A stretch of DNA of 64,000 bases from Burkholderia paludis (GCF_000732615.1 NZ_JPGL01000062.1:1-64000), one strand, 5' to 3'. Counted from the first letter of the stretch, positions 50,997-60,000 are shown. Translations and numbers: made by a program. The notes: generated from the letters alone by a model not told the origin.

Positions 50997-51641
50997 ATGC
51001 ACGACGAAATCGACGACGGCGCGCCCGCCGCGCCGGTATGGCCCGCGTTCGCCGACCTGATGTCGGTGCTGCTCGGCGCGTTCGTGCTGATCCTCGTCGG
51101 CGTGATCGGCATGCAGCTCCAGCTCACGTCGAAGCTTGAGGAAGCCGTGCGTGCGCGCCAGCAGGAGGCGCAGCAGCGCAAGTCGCTCGAGCAGGCGCTC
51201 GCCGGGCCGCTCGCGGCCGGCCGCGTGACGCTCGTGAACGGCCGCATCGGCATCAGCGGCAACGTGCTGTTCGCACTGAACTCCGACCAGTTGCAGCCCG
51301 CGGGCCGCGACCTGATGAATACGCTGGCCACGCCGCTGGCCGCCTACCTGAAGACGCGCGACGAGATCCTGATGATCAGCGGCTTCGCCGACGACCAGCA
51401 GGTGCATGCAGGCAACCGCCAGTTCGCGGATAACTGGGAGCTGTCGGCCAAGCGCGCGTTGACGGTCACGCGGGCGCTGATCGACGCCGGCGTGCCGGCC
51501 TCGTCGGTGTTCGCGGCCGCGTTCGGCTCCGAGCAGCCGGTCAGCTCGAACGCGGACGACGAAGGCCGCGCGAAGAACCGCCGCGTGGAGATCGCGCCGG
51601 TGCCGCGCAAGAGCGCGTCGAACGGAGGGAAGGCGCCGTGA
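50997..51641 (+). CDS. OmpA/MotB-like peptidoglycan-anchoring subunit
   Basis: A 214-residue protein. A short cytoplasmic N-terminus leads into a single membrane helix, PVWPAFADLMSVLLGAFVLI, whose Asp20 is at the position of the proton-carrying Asp of MotB/ZorB. A coiled linker (TSKLEEAVRARQQEAQQRKS) and an OmpA-type peptidoglycan-binding domain (about 80-205: LFALNSDQLQPAGRDLMNTL, ISGFADDQQ, AFGSEQPVSSNADDEGRAKN, RRVEI) follow. It starts 3 bp after the DUF802 gene and overlaps the next gene by GTGA, so three genes are tightly coupled. It probably acts as the stator partner of the DUF802 protein. Confidence 0.85.
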   Translation: MHDEIDDGAPAAPVWPAFADLMSVLLGAFVLILVGVIGMQLQLTSKLEEAVRARQQEAQQRKSLEQALAGPLAAGRVTLVNGRIGISGNVLFALNSDQLQPAGRDLMNTLATPLAAYLKTRDEILMISGFADDQQVHAGNRQFADNWELSAKRALTVTRALIDAGVPASSVFAAAFGSEQPVSSNADDEGRAKNRRVEIAPVPRKSASNGGKAP

Positions 51642-52255
51642 CCGACGACGCGACGCACGTGCGCGCGACGCTCGACGCCTGGCGCGAGCAGGGCGCCGAT
51701 CGGCTCGATCCGGTGCGCTTTCACCGGATCGATGCGCTCGAGCGGCGCGCGGCGACGCTCGACGGCGCTGCGCGCGTATTGCTCGATGCGCGGCTGGCGG
51801 CGCTGATCGACGGTTTTGCGGCAGTCGTGGCGCGGGCCGGTGAGGCCGCTGCCGCGCTCGACCCGGCGCACGCCGCGGCAGGCGCGCCTGCGCGCGGTGC
51901 GCTCGCGGCACTCGTCGAACGGCTCGCGCGCGACGCGCAGGCCGACCGGCGCGGGCCCGATCCCGAGCTGGTCGACTACTTCCGCACGATGTGGTCGAAG
52001 GTCCGCACGGAACAGCAGTACCGTCAGTCGCTCGACCAGGTGCCGCGCAACGCGGGGCCGCTCAATTCGAACAGTCTCGTGCACCGTTCGCTGTCGACGA
52101 TGCGCGAACTGTCGCCGGAATACCTGCAGCAGTTCCTGTCGTACGTCGATGCGCTCGCGTGGCTCGAGGATCTCGCCGGCGGCGGCGCGCAACCCGAGAA
52201 GGACGCGCCGCGCGCGAAAGCGGTGAAGAAGGGCGCGCGCGGCAAGAGCCGGTAA
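51638..52255 (+). CDS. DUF2894-family protein, last gene of the motor-like cassette
   Basis: A 205-residue cytoplasmic, helical protein (RFHRIDALERRAATLDGAAR, DPELVDYFRTMWSKVRTEQQ, LNSNSLVHRSLSTMRELSPE, QQFLSYVDALAWLE) with a basic Lys/Arg-rich C-terminus. It matches DUF2894, which is found with DUF3348/DUF802/OmpA genes. It has a GTG start that overlaps the OmpA-like stop (GTGA) and is preceded by GGAGGGAAGG. No enzyme motif is visible. Like DUF3348 it may be an effector or assembly factor for the membrane motor. Confidence 0.82.
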   Translation: MTDDATHVRATLDAWREQGADRLDPVRFHRIDALERRAATLDGAARVLLDARLAALIDGFAAVVARAGEAAAALDPAHAAAGAPARGALAALVERLARDAQADRRGPDPELVDYFRTMWSKVRTEQQYRQSLDQVPRNAGPLNSNSLVHRSLSTMRELSPEYLQQFLSYVDALAWLEDLAGGGAQPEKDAPRAKAVKKGARGKSR

Positions 52256-52288
52256 CGCGCGGGCACGCGCCGTCGCTGCCGGGGCCGG

Positions 52289-52792
52289 TTACATCGACGT
52301 CAGGCCCGACGCCGGTGCGTCTTGATAGCGCGCCGCGCTGATGAATGTCGAGAAGCGTTCGCACCAGATCACGACCGACGTGTATTGCGCGGGATTCACG
52401 TCGTCGGGAAGCGGCACGACGAAATTGCCGAATGTCTTCAGGTCGCCCACGCGTGCGGCGCGCGCCTTGATCGCGAGGAACGACGCTCGCGTATCGACGA
52501 AGGCCGGCACGAGATAGATCTTGTAGTCGGGGCCCGGTGCGATGTCGCCTTCGAACGCGATCGACGAATCGGTGACGGTCAGCTTGCCGTCCGCCCAGTG
52601 CAGTGCGTCGCTGCCCGGCAGGTTGCGTTCGAAGCGGCCGGTATGACGTGCGTTTTCCGCGGCCACTTGCAGTTCGACGGCGCTGGCGCCTTCCGACGCC
52701 GTGAGGATCGGCAGCACGTAGATGCCCGCGGCAAAAGCCGCGAGGCCCGTCGCGAGATGCGATGCGACCAGTATCCAGATTCCGGTTTTCAT
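52289..52792 (-). CDS. DM13-domain protein with N-terminal membrane anchor
   Basis: A 167-residue protein. MKTGIWILVASHLATGLAAF is a signal anchor, and the rest is a DM13 (electron-transfer-related DOMON-like) domain: GRFERNLPGSDALHWADGKL, SSIAFEGDIAPGPDYKIYLV, GDLKTFGNFVVPLPDDVNPA and the Cys in VVIWCERF that is conserved in DM13 proteins. The exact role is unknown. It converges with the DUF2894 gene, 33 bp apart. Confidence 0.85.
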   Translation of the reverse strand: MKTGIWILVASHLATGLAAFAAGIYVLPILTASEGASAVELQVAAENARHTGRFERNLPGSDALHWADGKLTVTDSSIAFEGDIAPGPDYKIYLVPAFVDTRASFLAIKARAARVGDLKTFGNFVVPLPDDVNPAQYTSVVIWCERFSTFISAARYQDAPASGLTSM

Positions 52793-53032
52793 GTCGGACC
52801 TTTTGAACGGGAACAGAGGGTGGCGCGGGGCCACATGCCTGTAGTCGCGCGGGCCGGCGGAATCTGACAGCCGGTCGGCTTGCCGTCGAACACGCCGTTC
52901 CTGCCGCGCACGCTGCGTGACAGCGGCATCGCGACGCGACGCCGAATTTTCTTCGTCGGCGCGTGTCATCTTTGCGCACGCGGATCGACTCACTCTCCGT
53001 CGACAACGTCGTCGACGCCCAGGAGAGATCAA

Positions 53033-53338
53033 ATGAACAAGCTTGCCCTGTATGTTCTTGCGACGGTTGCCGCGGCCGCATCCGTTTCCGCGTGGGCCGC
53101 GCCGGAGTCCACCGTGACGCGCGCGCAGGTGAAGGCCGAACTGGCCGCGCTGCGCGCGGCCGGCTACCGTCAGAACGGCGAGGACCCGTACTATCCGGCA
53201 CGACTGGCGGAAGCGCTGAAGAAGATCGGTTCGACCGGCACGTCGACGGCCGATACCAGTGGATACGGAATGGCGGCACCGGCCGCGAGCGAATCGGGCC
53301 CGATGGCGGCCGACCGGCCGATCTATCGTGGACGATGA
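53033..53338 (+). CDS. DUF4148 family small exported protein
   Basis: A 101-residue protein with a signal peptide (MNKLALYVLATVAAAASVSA, cleavage after AWA) and the DUF4148 core TRAQVKAELAALRAAGYRQN-GEDPYYPARL. This family is widespread and duplicated in Burkholderia; its function is unknown. AGGAGAG precedes the ATG at 53033. A hairpin follows the stop. Confidence 0.92.
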   Translation: MNKLALYVLATVAAAASVSAWAAPESTVTRAQVKAELAALRAAGYRQNGEDPYYPARLAEALKKIGSTGTSTADTSGYGMAAPAASESGPMAADRPIYRGR

Positions 53339-53348
53339 TCCGGGCAGG

Positions 53349-53376
53349 ACGTTGCGCCTGTCGATGGGCGCAACGT
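53349..53376 (+). terminator. Hairpin after the DUF4148 gene
   Basis: ACGTTGCGCC (53349-53358) pairs with GGCGCAACGT (53367-53376) over 10 bp with an 8-nt loop, 10 bp after the stop. The T-tract is weak, and the hairpin may also serve the convergent reductase gene. Confidence 0.5.
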
Positions 53377-53417
53377 TCGATTGATCCAGGCCGCGATGGA
53401 TCGCCGCATACGCAACG

Positions 53418-53990
53418 TCAGCGCGTTGACGTGCCTTCGGCAATCGCCGCGCCGAACGCGTGCAACGCGTCGGCCAGCGCCGCCGTGAACGGCGGATGGG
53501 CGGCGATGCCCGCCGAGTCGAGCCGGCTGCCGAGCACCGGCAGCGTAATCGACGCGTGCTCGACGATGTGCGCCGACATCACCGACAGCGTTTCCCGTAG
53601 CGCCGCGTCCGCATGCGTCGCGCGCGGCGACGCATTCAGCACCGCGACCGGCTTGTACACGAACGCTTCACATCCCACGACCCAGTCCAGCGCGTTCTTC
53701 ATCACGCCGGTCACGCCGTGCGCGTATTCCGGGCTCGCGATCAGCACGCCGTCGGCCGCGATCAGCCGATCGATCAGGTCGCGCACGGCGGCGGGCGACG
53801 GATATTCCGCGTCGGGATTGAACAGCGGGAATTCGCCGAGGCGATCGAAGCGCACGATGCGCATGCCGCGCGGCGCGACGAGCGCGGCCGCGTCGAGCAG
53901 CGCGGCGTTGTACGACTGCGAACGGAGGCTGCCGCACAGGGCGACGATGTCGATGCGTCGGTCGGCGTCGGTTCGGGGATCGGTGGTCAT
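53418..53990 (-). CDS. NADPH-dependent FMN reductase
   Basis: A 190-residue flavodoxin-fold reductase: FMN-phosphate loop ALCGSLRSQSYNAALLDAAA, SPEYAHGVTGVMKNALDWVV and VAVLNASPRATHADAALRET. Such enzymes (SsuE/ChrR/ArsH-like) reduce FMN, quinones or metals; the exact target is not evident. Start 53990 is chosen where the family N-terminus begins. It converges with the DUF4148 gene. Confidence 0.9.
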   Translation of the reverse strand: MTTDPRTDADRRIDIVALCGSLRSQSYNAALLDAAALVAPRGMRIVRFDRLGEFPLFNPDAEYPSPAAVRDLIDRLIAADGVLIASPEYAHGVTGVMKNALDWVVGCEAFVYKPVAVLNASPRATHADAALRETLSVMSAHIVEHASITLPVLGSRLDSAGIAAHPPFTAALADALHAFGAAIAEGTSTR

Positions 53991-54022
53991 CGTGCGGCGT
54001 TCCGGTTGGCGGATCGCACGGA

Positions 54023-54613
54023 TTATCGCATCGTCGCTCCGATCGCGTCGGCCATCCCCGCCGCGTGCGCGAACGCGCCGAGTTCCCACCCGGCGCCGAG
54101 CAACAGCCGCCGCGTGTGCAGCGCGCCGTGTACCTCGTCGGCAACGGCTTCGCCGAGATAGCGCAGCGCACGGCCCTCGATATCGACGAAACCGTGCCGG
54201 TAGTTCCGGGCGAGCGTCGTCCACAACCGTGCGGCGCCGATCGACTGGCGTGCGCCGCTGACCAGGCACAGGCCTGCGTCGAGCCCCCAGCGATACAGCG
54301 TCGTCGCGAGGCCGCGGCGTTGCATCGTGCCGCGCAGCCGCGTATGCGGCGCGCGCAGGTAGCGGTCGGCGCGACGCGGGATTTCGGGCAGGCGGTTGAA
54401 CACCGTATAGCCGGCGAGCTGGCGCGCGGCCGGATCTTCGACATACAGGAAGTATTCGCCGTCCGCCTCGCGGTGGCGGACGATCAGGCCGGAGCGGCCG
54501 AGCGCGACGGCCGGCAGGCCGTGCAGGCGATGGCCCGGATGGTGCAGGCGTGCGTAGAGGGTGTCGAGTTCATCGTCGATGTCGTGCTGGGAATGCTGTA
54601 CGTCGATACGCAT
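54023..54613 (-). CDS. Hypothetical protein, possible GNAT-like fold
   Basis: A 196-residue protein starting MRIDVQHSQHDIDDELDTLY. Segments YFLYVEDPAARQLAGYTVFN, LRGTMQRRGLATTLYRWGLD and SIGAARLWTTLARNYRHGFV have the strand-loop-helix pattern of an acetyltransferase with a modified R-G-x-A-T loop, but no family is firmly recognised. An in-frame ATG nine codons upstream is an alternative start. The gap between them contains a GCGCCCG/CGGGCGC hairpin (54622-54638) that would sit at the ribosome-binding site. Confidence 0.6.
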   Translation of the reverse strand: MRIDVQHSQHDIDDELDTLYARLHHPGHRLHGLPAVALGRSGLIVRHREADGEYFLYVEDPAARQLAGYTVFNRLPEIPRRADRYLRAPHTRLRGTMQRRGLATTLYRWGLDAGLCLVSGARQSIGAARLWTTLARNYRHGFVDIEGRALRYLGEAVADEVHGALHTRRLLLGAGWELGAFAHAAGMADAIGATMR

Positions 54614-54680
54614 GGCAAAAGGCGCCCGTCCCGGGCGCATCGAGAAAGGGGTTCATCGCAAAAGGGAAGCGGAACGGCTG

Positions 54681-54713
54681 CGGCCCCCGGCTCGGCGAAG
54701 CGAGCCGGGGCCG
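54681..54713 (-). terminator. Terminator after the 28-residue membrane-protein gene
   Basis: CGGCCCCCGGCTCG (54681-54694) and CGAGCCGGGGCCG (54701-54713) form a long stem with one bulged base and a 6-nt loop. On the minus strand it is followed by a pyrimidine-rich stretch ending CCCTTTTGCG. It lies 4 bp after the stop of the small gene. Confidence 0.65.
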
Positions 54714-54717
54714 CGAA

Positions 54718-54804
54718 TCAGCTGGGGATGTGCTGGAAACCGGCGGCGATCGCGGCGAGGCCCGCGATGCAGAGTGCGAACAGGATCAGGACTTTGTGGA
54801 TCAC
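54718..54804 (-). CDS. 28-residue small membrane protein
   Basis: A GTG-started frame encoding V/M-IHKVLILFALCIAGLAAI, then AAGFQHIPS. It has a clear Shine-Dalgarno GAGGAGAGAGG 2-8 nt upstream and a terminator directly after the stop. The single hydrophobic stretch spans nearly the whole protein, as in regulatory or accessory microproteins of membrane complexes. No family is recognised. The signals on both sides make it more credible than its size suggests. Confidence 0.6.
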   Translation of the reverse strand: MIHKVLILFALCIAGLAAIAAGFQHIPS

Positions 54805-55117
54805 GCCTCTCTCCTCATGAATGCGCGGCGCCGAAGGGCGGTGCCGCGGAGACGGTGACGGCGGGCACGGCCCGCGCGGCCGTCGTGCGGGACGACGGTC
54901 GGAGGTCCGGCCGACAGATCGAGCGCGGACGGCCAGCACCATACGCGAGGTGCCGGGGGCGGGCAATCGGACCGGCGGAGAAAGGCGGAGAAACACGACG
55001 AATCGGGGTGTTTCGCGACAATCGGTCGCAACAGGGGGGCGTGCCGATGCCGTATCCCGGTGCTTGTCTCGAAATGACATACACTTCACGGCAAACGAAC
55101 TTCACCAGGATCTGATC
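54805..55117. promoter_or_regulatory. Divergent promoter region, microprotein gene / CmlA-like exporter
   Basis: No gene is supported in these 313 bases. A perfect 10-bp direct repeat GGCGGAGAAA lies at 54974-54983 and 54984-54993. TACACT at 55079-55084 is a possible -10 for the leader and exporter transcript, but no good -35 was found. Confidence 0.4.
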
Positions 55118-55147
55118 ATGGGAGCGGGCCCGTCCACGGATCGCTGA
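55118..55147 (+). CDS. Nine-codon leader frame upstream of the CmlA-like exporter
   Basis: ATG to TGA encodes MGAGPSTDR, with AGGA 8 nt before the start. A stable hairpin begins one nucleotide after the stop, and the exporter gene starts 104 bp further on. Inducible chloramphenicol genes such as cmlA carry a leader peptide of about this size that makes ribosomes stall and frees the downstream gene. The layout here is the same, although the peptide sequence differs. Inference from arrangement. Confidence 0.5.
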   Translation: MGAGPSTDR

Positions 55148-55181
55148 GCCGCAACGACCTTCTTTACCCGGTTGTTGCGGC
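55148..55181 (+). promoter_or_regulatory. Attenuator-like hairpin between leader frame and exporter
   Basis: GCCGCAACGACC (55148-55159) pairs with GGTTGTTGCGGC (55170-55181) over 12 positions with a single G-U type pair and a 10-nt pyrimidine-rich loop. Its left arm starts where a ribosome stalled at the end of the leader would sit. Whether a rearranged structure masks the exporter's ribosome-binding site needs folding. Confidence 0.5.
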
Positions 55182-55251
55182 GATCTCCTCTCGTCACTGA
55201 GTCTGCAGGCAGATTGCCGCCGGAATTCCCTTTCTGAGCGGATGCCTTGTC

Positions 55252-56445
55252 ATGCCTGATCAATCCGTGCCCGCATGGGCCGTTTCGTTGCCGTCGGCGT
55301 TGTTGCTGATGGTCCCTTTCGATCTCCTCGCGTCGCTGGCGATGGACGTCTATTTGCCGGTGATTCCCGAGATGCCGGCCGCGCTCCATACGTCGCCCGC
55401 GATGGTTCAACTGACGCTGAGCGTCTACATGGTCGTCCTCGGCCTGGGGCAGATGGTGTTCGGCCCGTTGTCCGATCGCTTCGGCAGGCGGCCGGTGCTC
55501 CTGGGCGGCGCGCTGCTTTTTTCGGCGGCGTCCCTGGCGCTCGCGACGGCAAGTCGCGGAACCGTATTCGTCACGCTGCGCGTGCTGCAGGCGGCAGGTG
55601 CGTCGGCGGCGCTGGTCGCGACTTTCGCGACGGTGCGTGACGTCTATGCCGAACGCCCCGAGGGCGCCACGATATACAGCCAGTTCGGCGCGATTCTGGC
55701 GTTCGTGCCGGCGCTCGGGCCGATGCTCGGCGCGGGCATCGCGCACGGCTTCGGATGGCGCGCGATCTTCGTGACCCTCGGCCTGGCCGGTTGTCTGGCG
55801 GCCGGCCGCGCGTGGTCGCGATGGCATGAAACGCGGCCGCGGACGCAGTGCAGGTCGTTGCGGTCCGTTGCGTCGATCCTGCGCAATCCGTCCTTCCTGG
55901 TCTACGCGTTCGGCTTCGGCACCGCGATGGGCGCGTTCTTCGTGTTCTTCTCGATCGCGCCGCGTGTGCTGATCGACCGGGTCGGATTGTCCCGTCCGGA
56001 GTTCAGCGCGGCTTTCGCATCGGTTGCGCTCGTCATGATCGTTGCATCGCGCTTTGTCGCGCGGTTCGTGTCGAGCTGGGGCGTGCCGCGCTGCTTCGTT
56101 CGGGGCGCTGTCGTCATGATGGCAGGGGCGATCACGCTGGCAGCCTGCACGGTACTGATGGCGCCGTCGTTCGTCGCGTTCGTGATGCCGATGTGGATCG
56201 TCGCGATCGGCATCGTCCTGATGTCGGCGGTGACCGCGAACGGCGCGCTGCGGGATTTCGACGACGTCGCCGGCACGGCAGTCGCGCTGTATTACTGCGT
56301 CCAGAGCCTGATCGTCGGCGGCATCGGGACGGTCGCGATTCTCGTGCTGCCGGGCGATACTCCGTGGCCCTTGGTGGCTTTCTGCCTGTGCATGCCGGCG
56401 GCGTGCTGTATCGCAATCACCGTCGTGAGACGACAGGGCGGCTGA
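55252..56445 (+). CDS. CmlA/FloR-family drug-export MFS transporter
   Basis: A 397-residue, 12-helix drug:H+ antiporter. The close match to the chloramphenicol/florfenicol group shows in PFDLLASLAMDVYLPVIPEM, TLSVYMVVLGLGQMVFGPLS, DRFGRRPVLLGG, LVATFATVRDVYAERPEG and VTANGALRDFDDVAGTAVAL. It is a chromosomal member rather than a cassette: no attC site or IS is seen and the base composition fits its neighbours. Chloramphenicol export is probable but not proven. It is preceded by a leader frame and hairpin and ended by a strong terminator. Confidence 0.85.
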   Translation: MPDQSVPAWAVSLPSALLLMVPFDLLASLAMDVYLPVIPEMPAALHTSPAMVQLTLSVYMVVLGLGQMVFGPLSDRFGRRPVLLGGALLFSAASLALATASRGTVFVTLRVLQAAGASAALVATFATVRDVYAERPEGATIYSQFGAILAFVPALGPMLGAGIAHGFGWRAIFVTLGLAGCLAAGRAWSRWHETRPRTQCRSLRSVASILRNPSFLVYAFGFGTAMGAFFVFFSIAPRVLIDRVGLSRPEFSAAFASVALVMIVASRFVARFVSSWGVPRCFVRGAVVMMAGAITLAACTVLMAPSFVAFVMPMWIVAIGIVLMSAVTANGALRDFDDVAGTAVALYYCVQSLIVGGIGTVAILVLPGDTPWPLVAFCLCMPAACCIAITVVRRQGG

Positions 56446-56567
56446 GGGTTCGCGCGTTTGTTGCAAGTACGCGACACGGCAGGGCTTGCGTCGACCTGTT
56501 GCGAACCCCTCCGGTCGCAAGCCGACCGAATGATCAAAGTGTCAATACGAATCTGACGTGCCGATTT

Positions 56568-56597
56568 CGCGCCCGCTGTTTCGGGCGCGTTTTCTTC
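56568..56597 (+). terminator. Intrinsic terminator after the CmlA-like gene
   Basis: CGCGCCCG (56568-56575) and CGGGCGCG (56582-56589) form a perfect 8-bp stem with a 6-nt loop, followed directly by TTTTCTTC. It lies about 120 bp after the exporter stop. Confidence 0.85.
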
Positions 56598-57080
56598 ATG
56601 GGCCGGAGGCGTGCGCTTCACGCTCGATAGTGGATGGAGAACTGCCGATTTCCTCGGTGATGGGGTGACTGCGGTGTGATGTCTTCTGAAGCGTGACGAT
56701 GCCGGTCGAGAAGTTATTTTGAATATTCAATGTATTTAGGATGGCGTATGTGTTTGCAAAGATGGTTTCGAACCGTTAAAAACGGAAGTGAAATTTTTGT
56801 CGTAATAGGCCGTGTCGTAGGGAAGTTGAGCGAATGAGATGGTGGGAATGAGATTTTCGCGTATCTCAGAACTCCGAAATTTTTTATTCATGATGTCGTG
56901 ATAACAAATATTTCTATACATTACGTCGCGAGAGACCAATCGAATTCGTCACGATCCGGGTGAAGAAGAGGCGGGGAATTTCGGCGTCGCCGATGTCGAC
57001 GCTGTCGACCTCTTCATCGCTTGTCTTCCGGCGATGTTCCAGATCCATTCGCCTGGCGCGTTGAACGCGCCCGCCGTGCC
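56598..57080. other. AT-rich upstream island of the giant exoprotein
   Basis: About 480 bp without a supported gene. Roughly 56700-56930 is strikingly AT-rich for this genome. It holds the palindrome TTGAATATTCAA (56719-56730), a CCGTT-AAA-AACGG hairpin (56773-56785) and TATACA (56915-56920) as a possible -10. A 67-residue minus-strand frame lies inside but has no ribosome-binding site. Such islands often bind H-NS-type silencers and control surface exoprotein genes (inference). Confidence 0.5.
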
Positions 57081-60000
57081 ATGAACAAAACCCAATATCG
57101 TCTGGTATTCAGTCACATCCGCGGCATGTTGATCGCGGTCGAAGAGACGGCGTGCTCGTCGGGGAAAACCAGCCGTGGAGAGATCGCCCGCGCCGTTCAG
57201 ACGCGGCGCGCGGCGGTACGGTTTGCGTTGCGTCACATGGCGTTTGCGGCGTTGCTTGCCGCAAGCGCGGTGCCGCTCAGGGTGCCGGCACAGGTGGTGG
57301 GGGCGGGAGGGAATGCGCCAAAGGTCATTCAGACCTCGAACGGCCTGCCGCAGGTCGATATCAACAAGCCCGGCGGTGCCGGCGTTTCGCTGAACACGTA
57401 TTCCCGGTTCGACGTTCAGAAACCGGGTGTGATCGTGAACAACTCACCGGTAATGACGAACACCCGGCAGGCCGGCTATATCAACGGCAATCCGAATTTC
57501 GGCGCGAACGATGCGGCCCGGATCATCATCAATCAGGTCAACAGCAACAACCCGTCGCAACTGAGAGGGTATGTCGAGATCGCCGGCCAACGTGCGGAAA
57601 TGATCATCTCGAATCCGTCGGGGCTGGTGGTCGATGGTGGCGGTTTCATCAACACATCGCGTGCAATTCTCACGACCGGAACGCCGAACCTGAATGCGGA
57701 CGGATCGCTGGCCGGTTTCAATACGACGCGCGGCCTCATCACGGTGCAAGGCGCCGGCCTGAATGCGACCAACGTCGATCAGGTGGATCTGATCGCCCGG
57801 GCGGTTCAAACGAATGCGGCCATTTATGCAGGCAACCTGAACGTGGTGGCCGGCGCGAATCAGGTCAATCACGACACGCTGCAGACGACGCGCATCCAGG
57901 GCGAAGGCGCGGCACCGGCCGTGGCGATCGATGTCGGCCAGTTGGGCGGCATGTACGGCAACCGGATTTTCCTGGTCGGTACCGAGAGCGGAGTCGGGGT
58001 CCGGAACGCCGGCACGATCGCGGCCGATGCGATGGGCCTGACGCTGACGACGGACGGTCGGCTCGTGCAGTCGGGCGAGGTGAGTTCGCTCGGCAATGTC
58101 GCGGTATCGGCCGCCGGTGGCGTCGAGAACAGCGGCACGACCTACGGTCGGCAGTCGGTCTCGTTGAATACCGGTGCCGATGTGGAGAATACGGGTACGC
58201 TCGCCGCGCAGCATGACGTGGGCGTGACGGCCGCTTCGCTGAATTCGACCGGCCTGCTCGGCGCGGGCGTGAACAGCGACGGTGTCGCCACGCAAACGGG
58301 CGATCTGCAACTCTCGGCCACGGGCCAGTTGAACGCGACCGGGAAGAACGTCGCGGGCGGCAACGTAGCGGCAACTGGCGCCGGCGTGAACCTCGCCGGC
58401 AGCACGACGGCTGCGAACGGCAACCTGTCGCTGGCTGCGACGAATGGTGACGTGAACCTTGCCGATGCGACGACGAGCGCACAAGGCTCGGTCCTGGCAT
58501 CCGCAGCCGGCACGGTCGTCAACGATCGCGGCAACCTGACGAGCGGTGGCAGTACGACGCTGGCGGCCGGCAACGTCTCGAACCGGAACGGCGAGGTTTC
58601 GTCGCAGGGCAAGTTGTCGGCAACGGTCGCGAACCGGATCGCGAACCAGTCCGGCGTATTGGTTTCGCAGGGCACGGTGGCGTTGCGCGGCGGCACTGTC
58701 GAGAACCGGCAAGGCACGATCCAGAGTGCCGGGCACGCCGACGTGGTCGGGACGACGATCGACAATACGGCCGGCCGGATCACGTCCCTCAACACCGAAG
58801 GCCTGGTGCTGACCGCGACCGGCCGGCTCACGAACGCGGCCGGTACGACGGCGAACGGCGCACAAGGTGGCGTGATCGGTGGTAACGGCGACGTGACCGT
58901 ACAAGGCGGCAACATCGCGAACCACGCGGCGATGACGTCGAACGGGAATCTGCGGGTGACCGGGCGGTCGGTCGACAACAGTGGCGGGACGTTGAAGGCC
59001 GCGAAGCAGGTGGCGGTCGATGCGGGCTCGCGCCTGACCAATAGCGGTGGCACGATCGTCGGCCAGACCGCGGCGCTGACCGGCACGACCCTCGACAACG
59101 GCGCGGGAGACGTTCAAGCCGTCCAGCTTTCGCTGACTGCAACCGATCTCGTGAACCACGGCGGCACGATCACGCAGACCGGCGCCGGCGCGATGGCCGT
59201 CAATGTGTCGCGCACGCTCGACAATTCCAACGGCGGCACGCTGCAAACCAACAGTACCGACCTGACGCTCGCCCCGACGTCTGTCGTCAACGACGGAGGT
59301 ACGATCACCCATGCCGGCAACGACACACTGACGCTCGGAAGCGGTTCGGGCACGGTATCGAACGTGGGCGGTTCGATCGCGAGCAACGGGCGCGTTGTCG
59401 CGCAAACCGGCACGCTGAACAACGCATCGGGCTCGATCAACGCGCAGACCGGATTGACCGCCAATGTCGCCGGCACGCTGAACAATACGAACGGCAAGCT
59501 GTTGTCGAATACGGACCTGAGTGTCACCAGCGGTACGCTGGCGAACGATGGCGGCCAGATCGGTGCGGGCACGAACGCGACAATCCACTCAGGCTCGATG
59601 ACGAACCAAGGCGGTTTGATCGTCGCGCCGAACCTGTCGGTCACGGCAGACTCGACGCTGGATAACAGTGGCGGCACGCTCGAGACCAATCTGCTTGCGC
59701 TCGCGGCCGCCAACCTCGTCAACCACGGTGGCACGATCACGCAGTACGGGGCGTCGGCGATGGACGTGAATGTCGGCGGCACGCTCGACAACTCGACGGG
59801 TGGCGTGATCCAGACCAACAGCACGGATCTGACGCTCAAGCCCGCCCAGCTGAACAACGCTGGCGGCACCATCACACATGCCGGCACGGGCACGCTGATG
59901 ATTGCGCCCGGTAATGGCGCCAGCGCGTTGAACAACGCGTCAGGCACCATCGTGACGAAGGGACAAGCGGTCGTCGATGCGAGCAGCTGGAACAACGCGA

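Noticed and set aside
47634-51911. Very long minus-strand frames opposite the motor-like cassette and its repeats
   Set aside because: They are repetitive only because the sense gene is. They show no start signals or domain matches, and the sense reading gives coherent membrane, coiled-coil and OmpA features.
47171-52255. A standard Zorya defence system
   Set aside because: ZorA/ZorB-like architecture is present but no ZorC, ZorD or ZorE gene is found; the flanking DUF3348 and DUF2894 genes are different, so the Zorya name was not applied.
55252-56445. Horizontally acquired resistance cassette
   Set aside because: The exporter resembles CmlA/FloR, but no attC site, integrase or IS flanks it and its composition matches the surroundings; a chromosomal relative is more likely.
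56736-56939. 67-codon minus-strand frame in the AT-rich island
   Set aside because: No ribosome-binding site, no family resemblance, and it exists mainly because the island is poor in GC; possible but unsupported.
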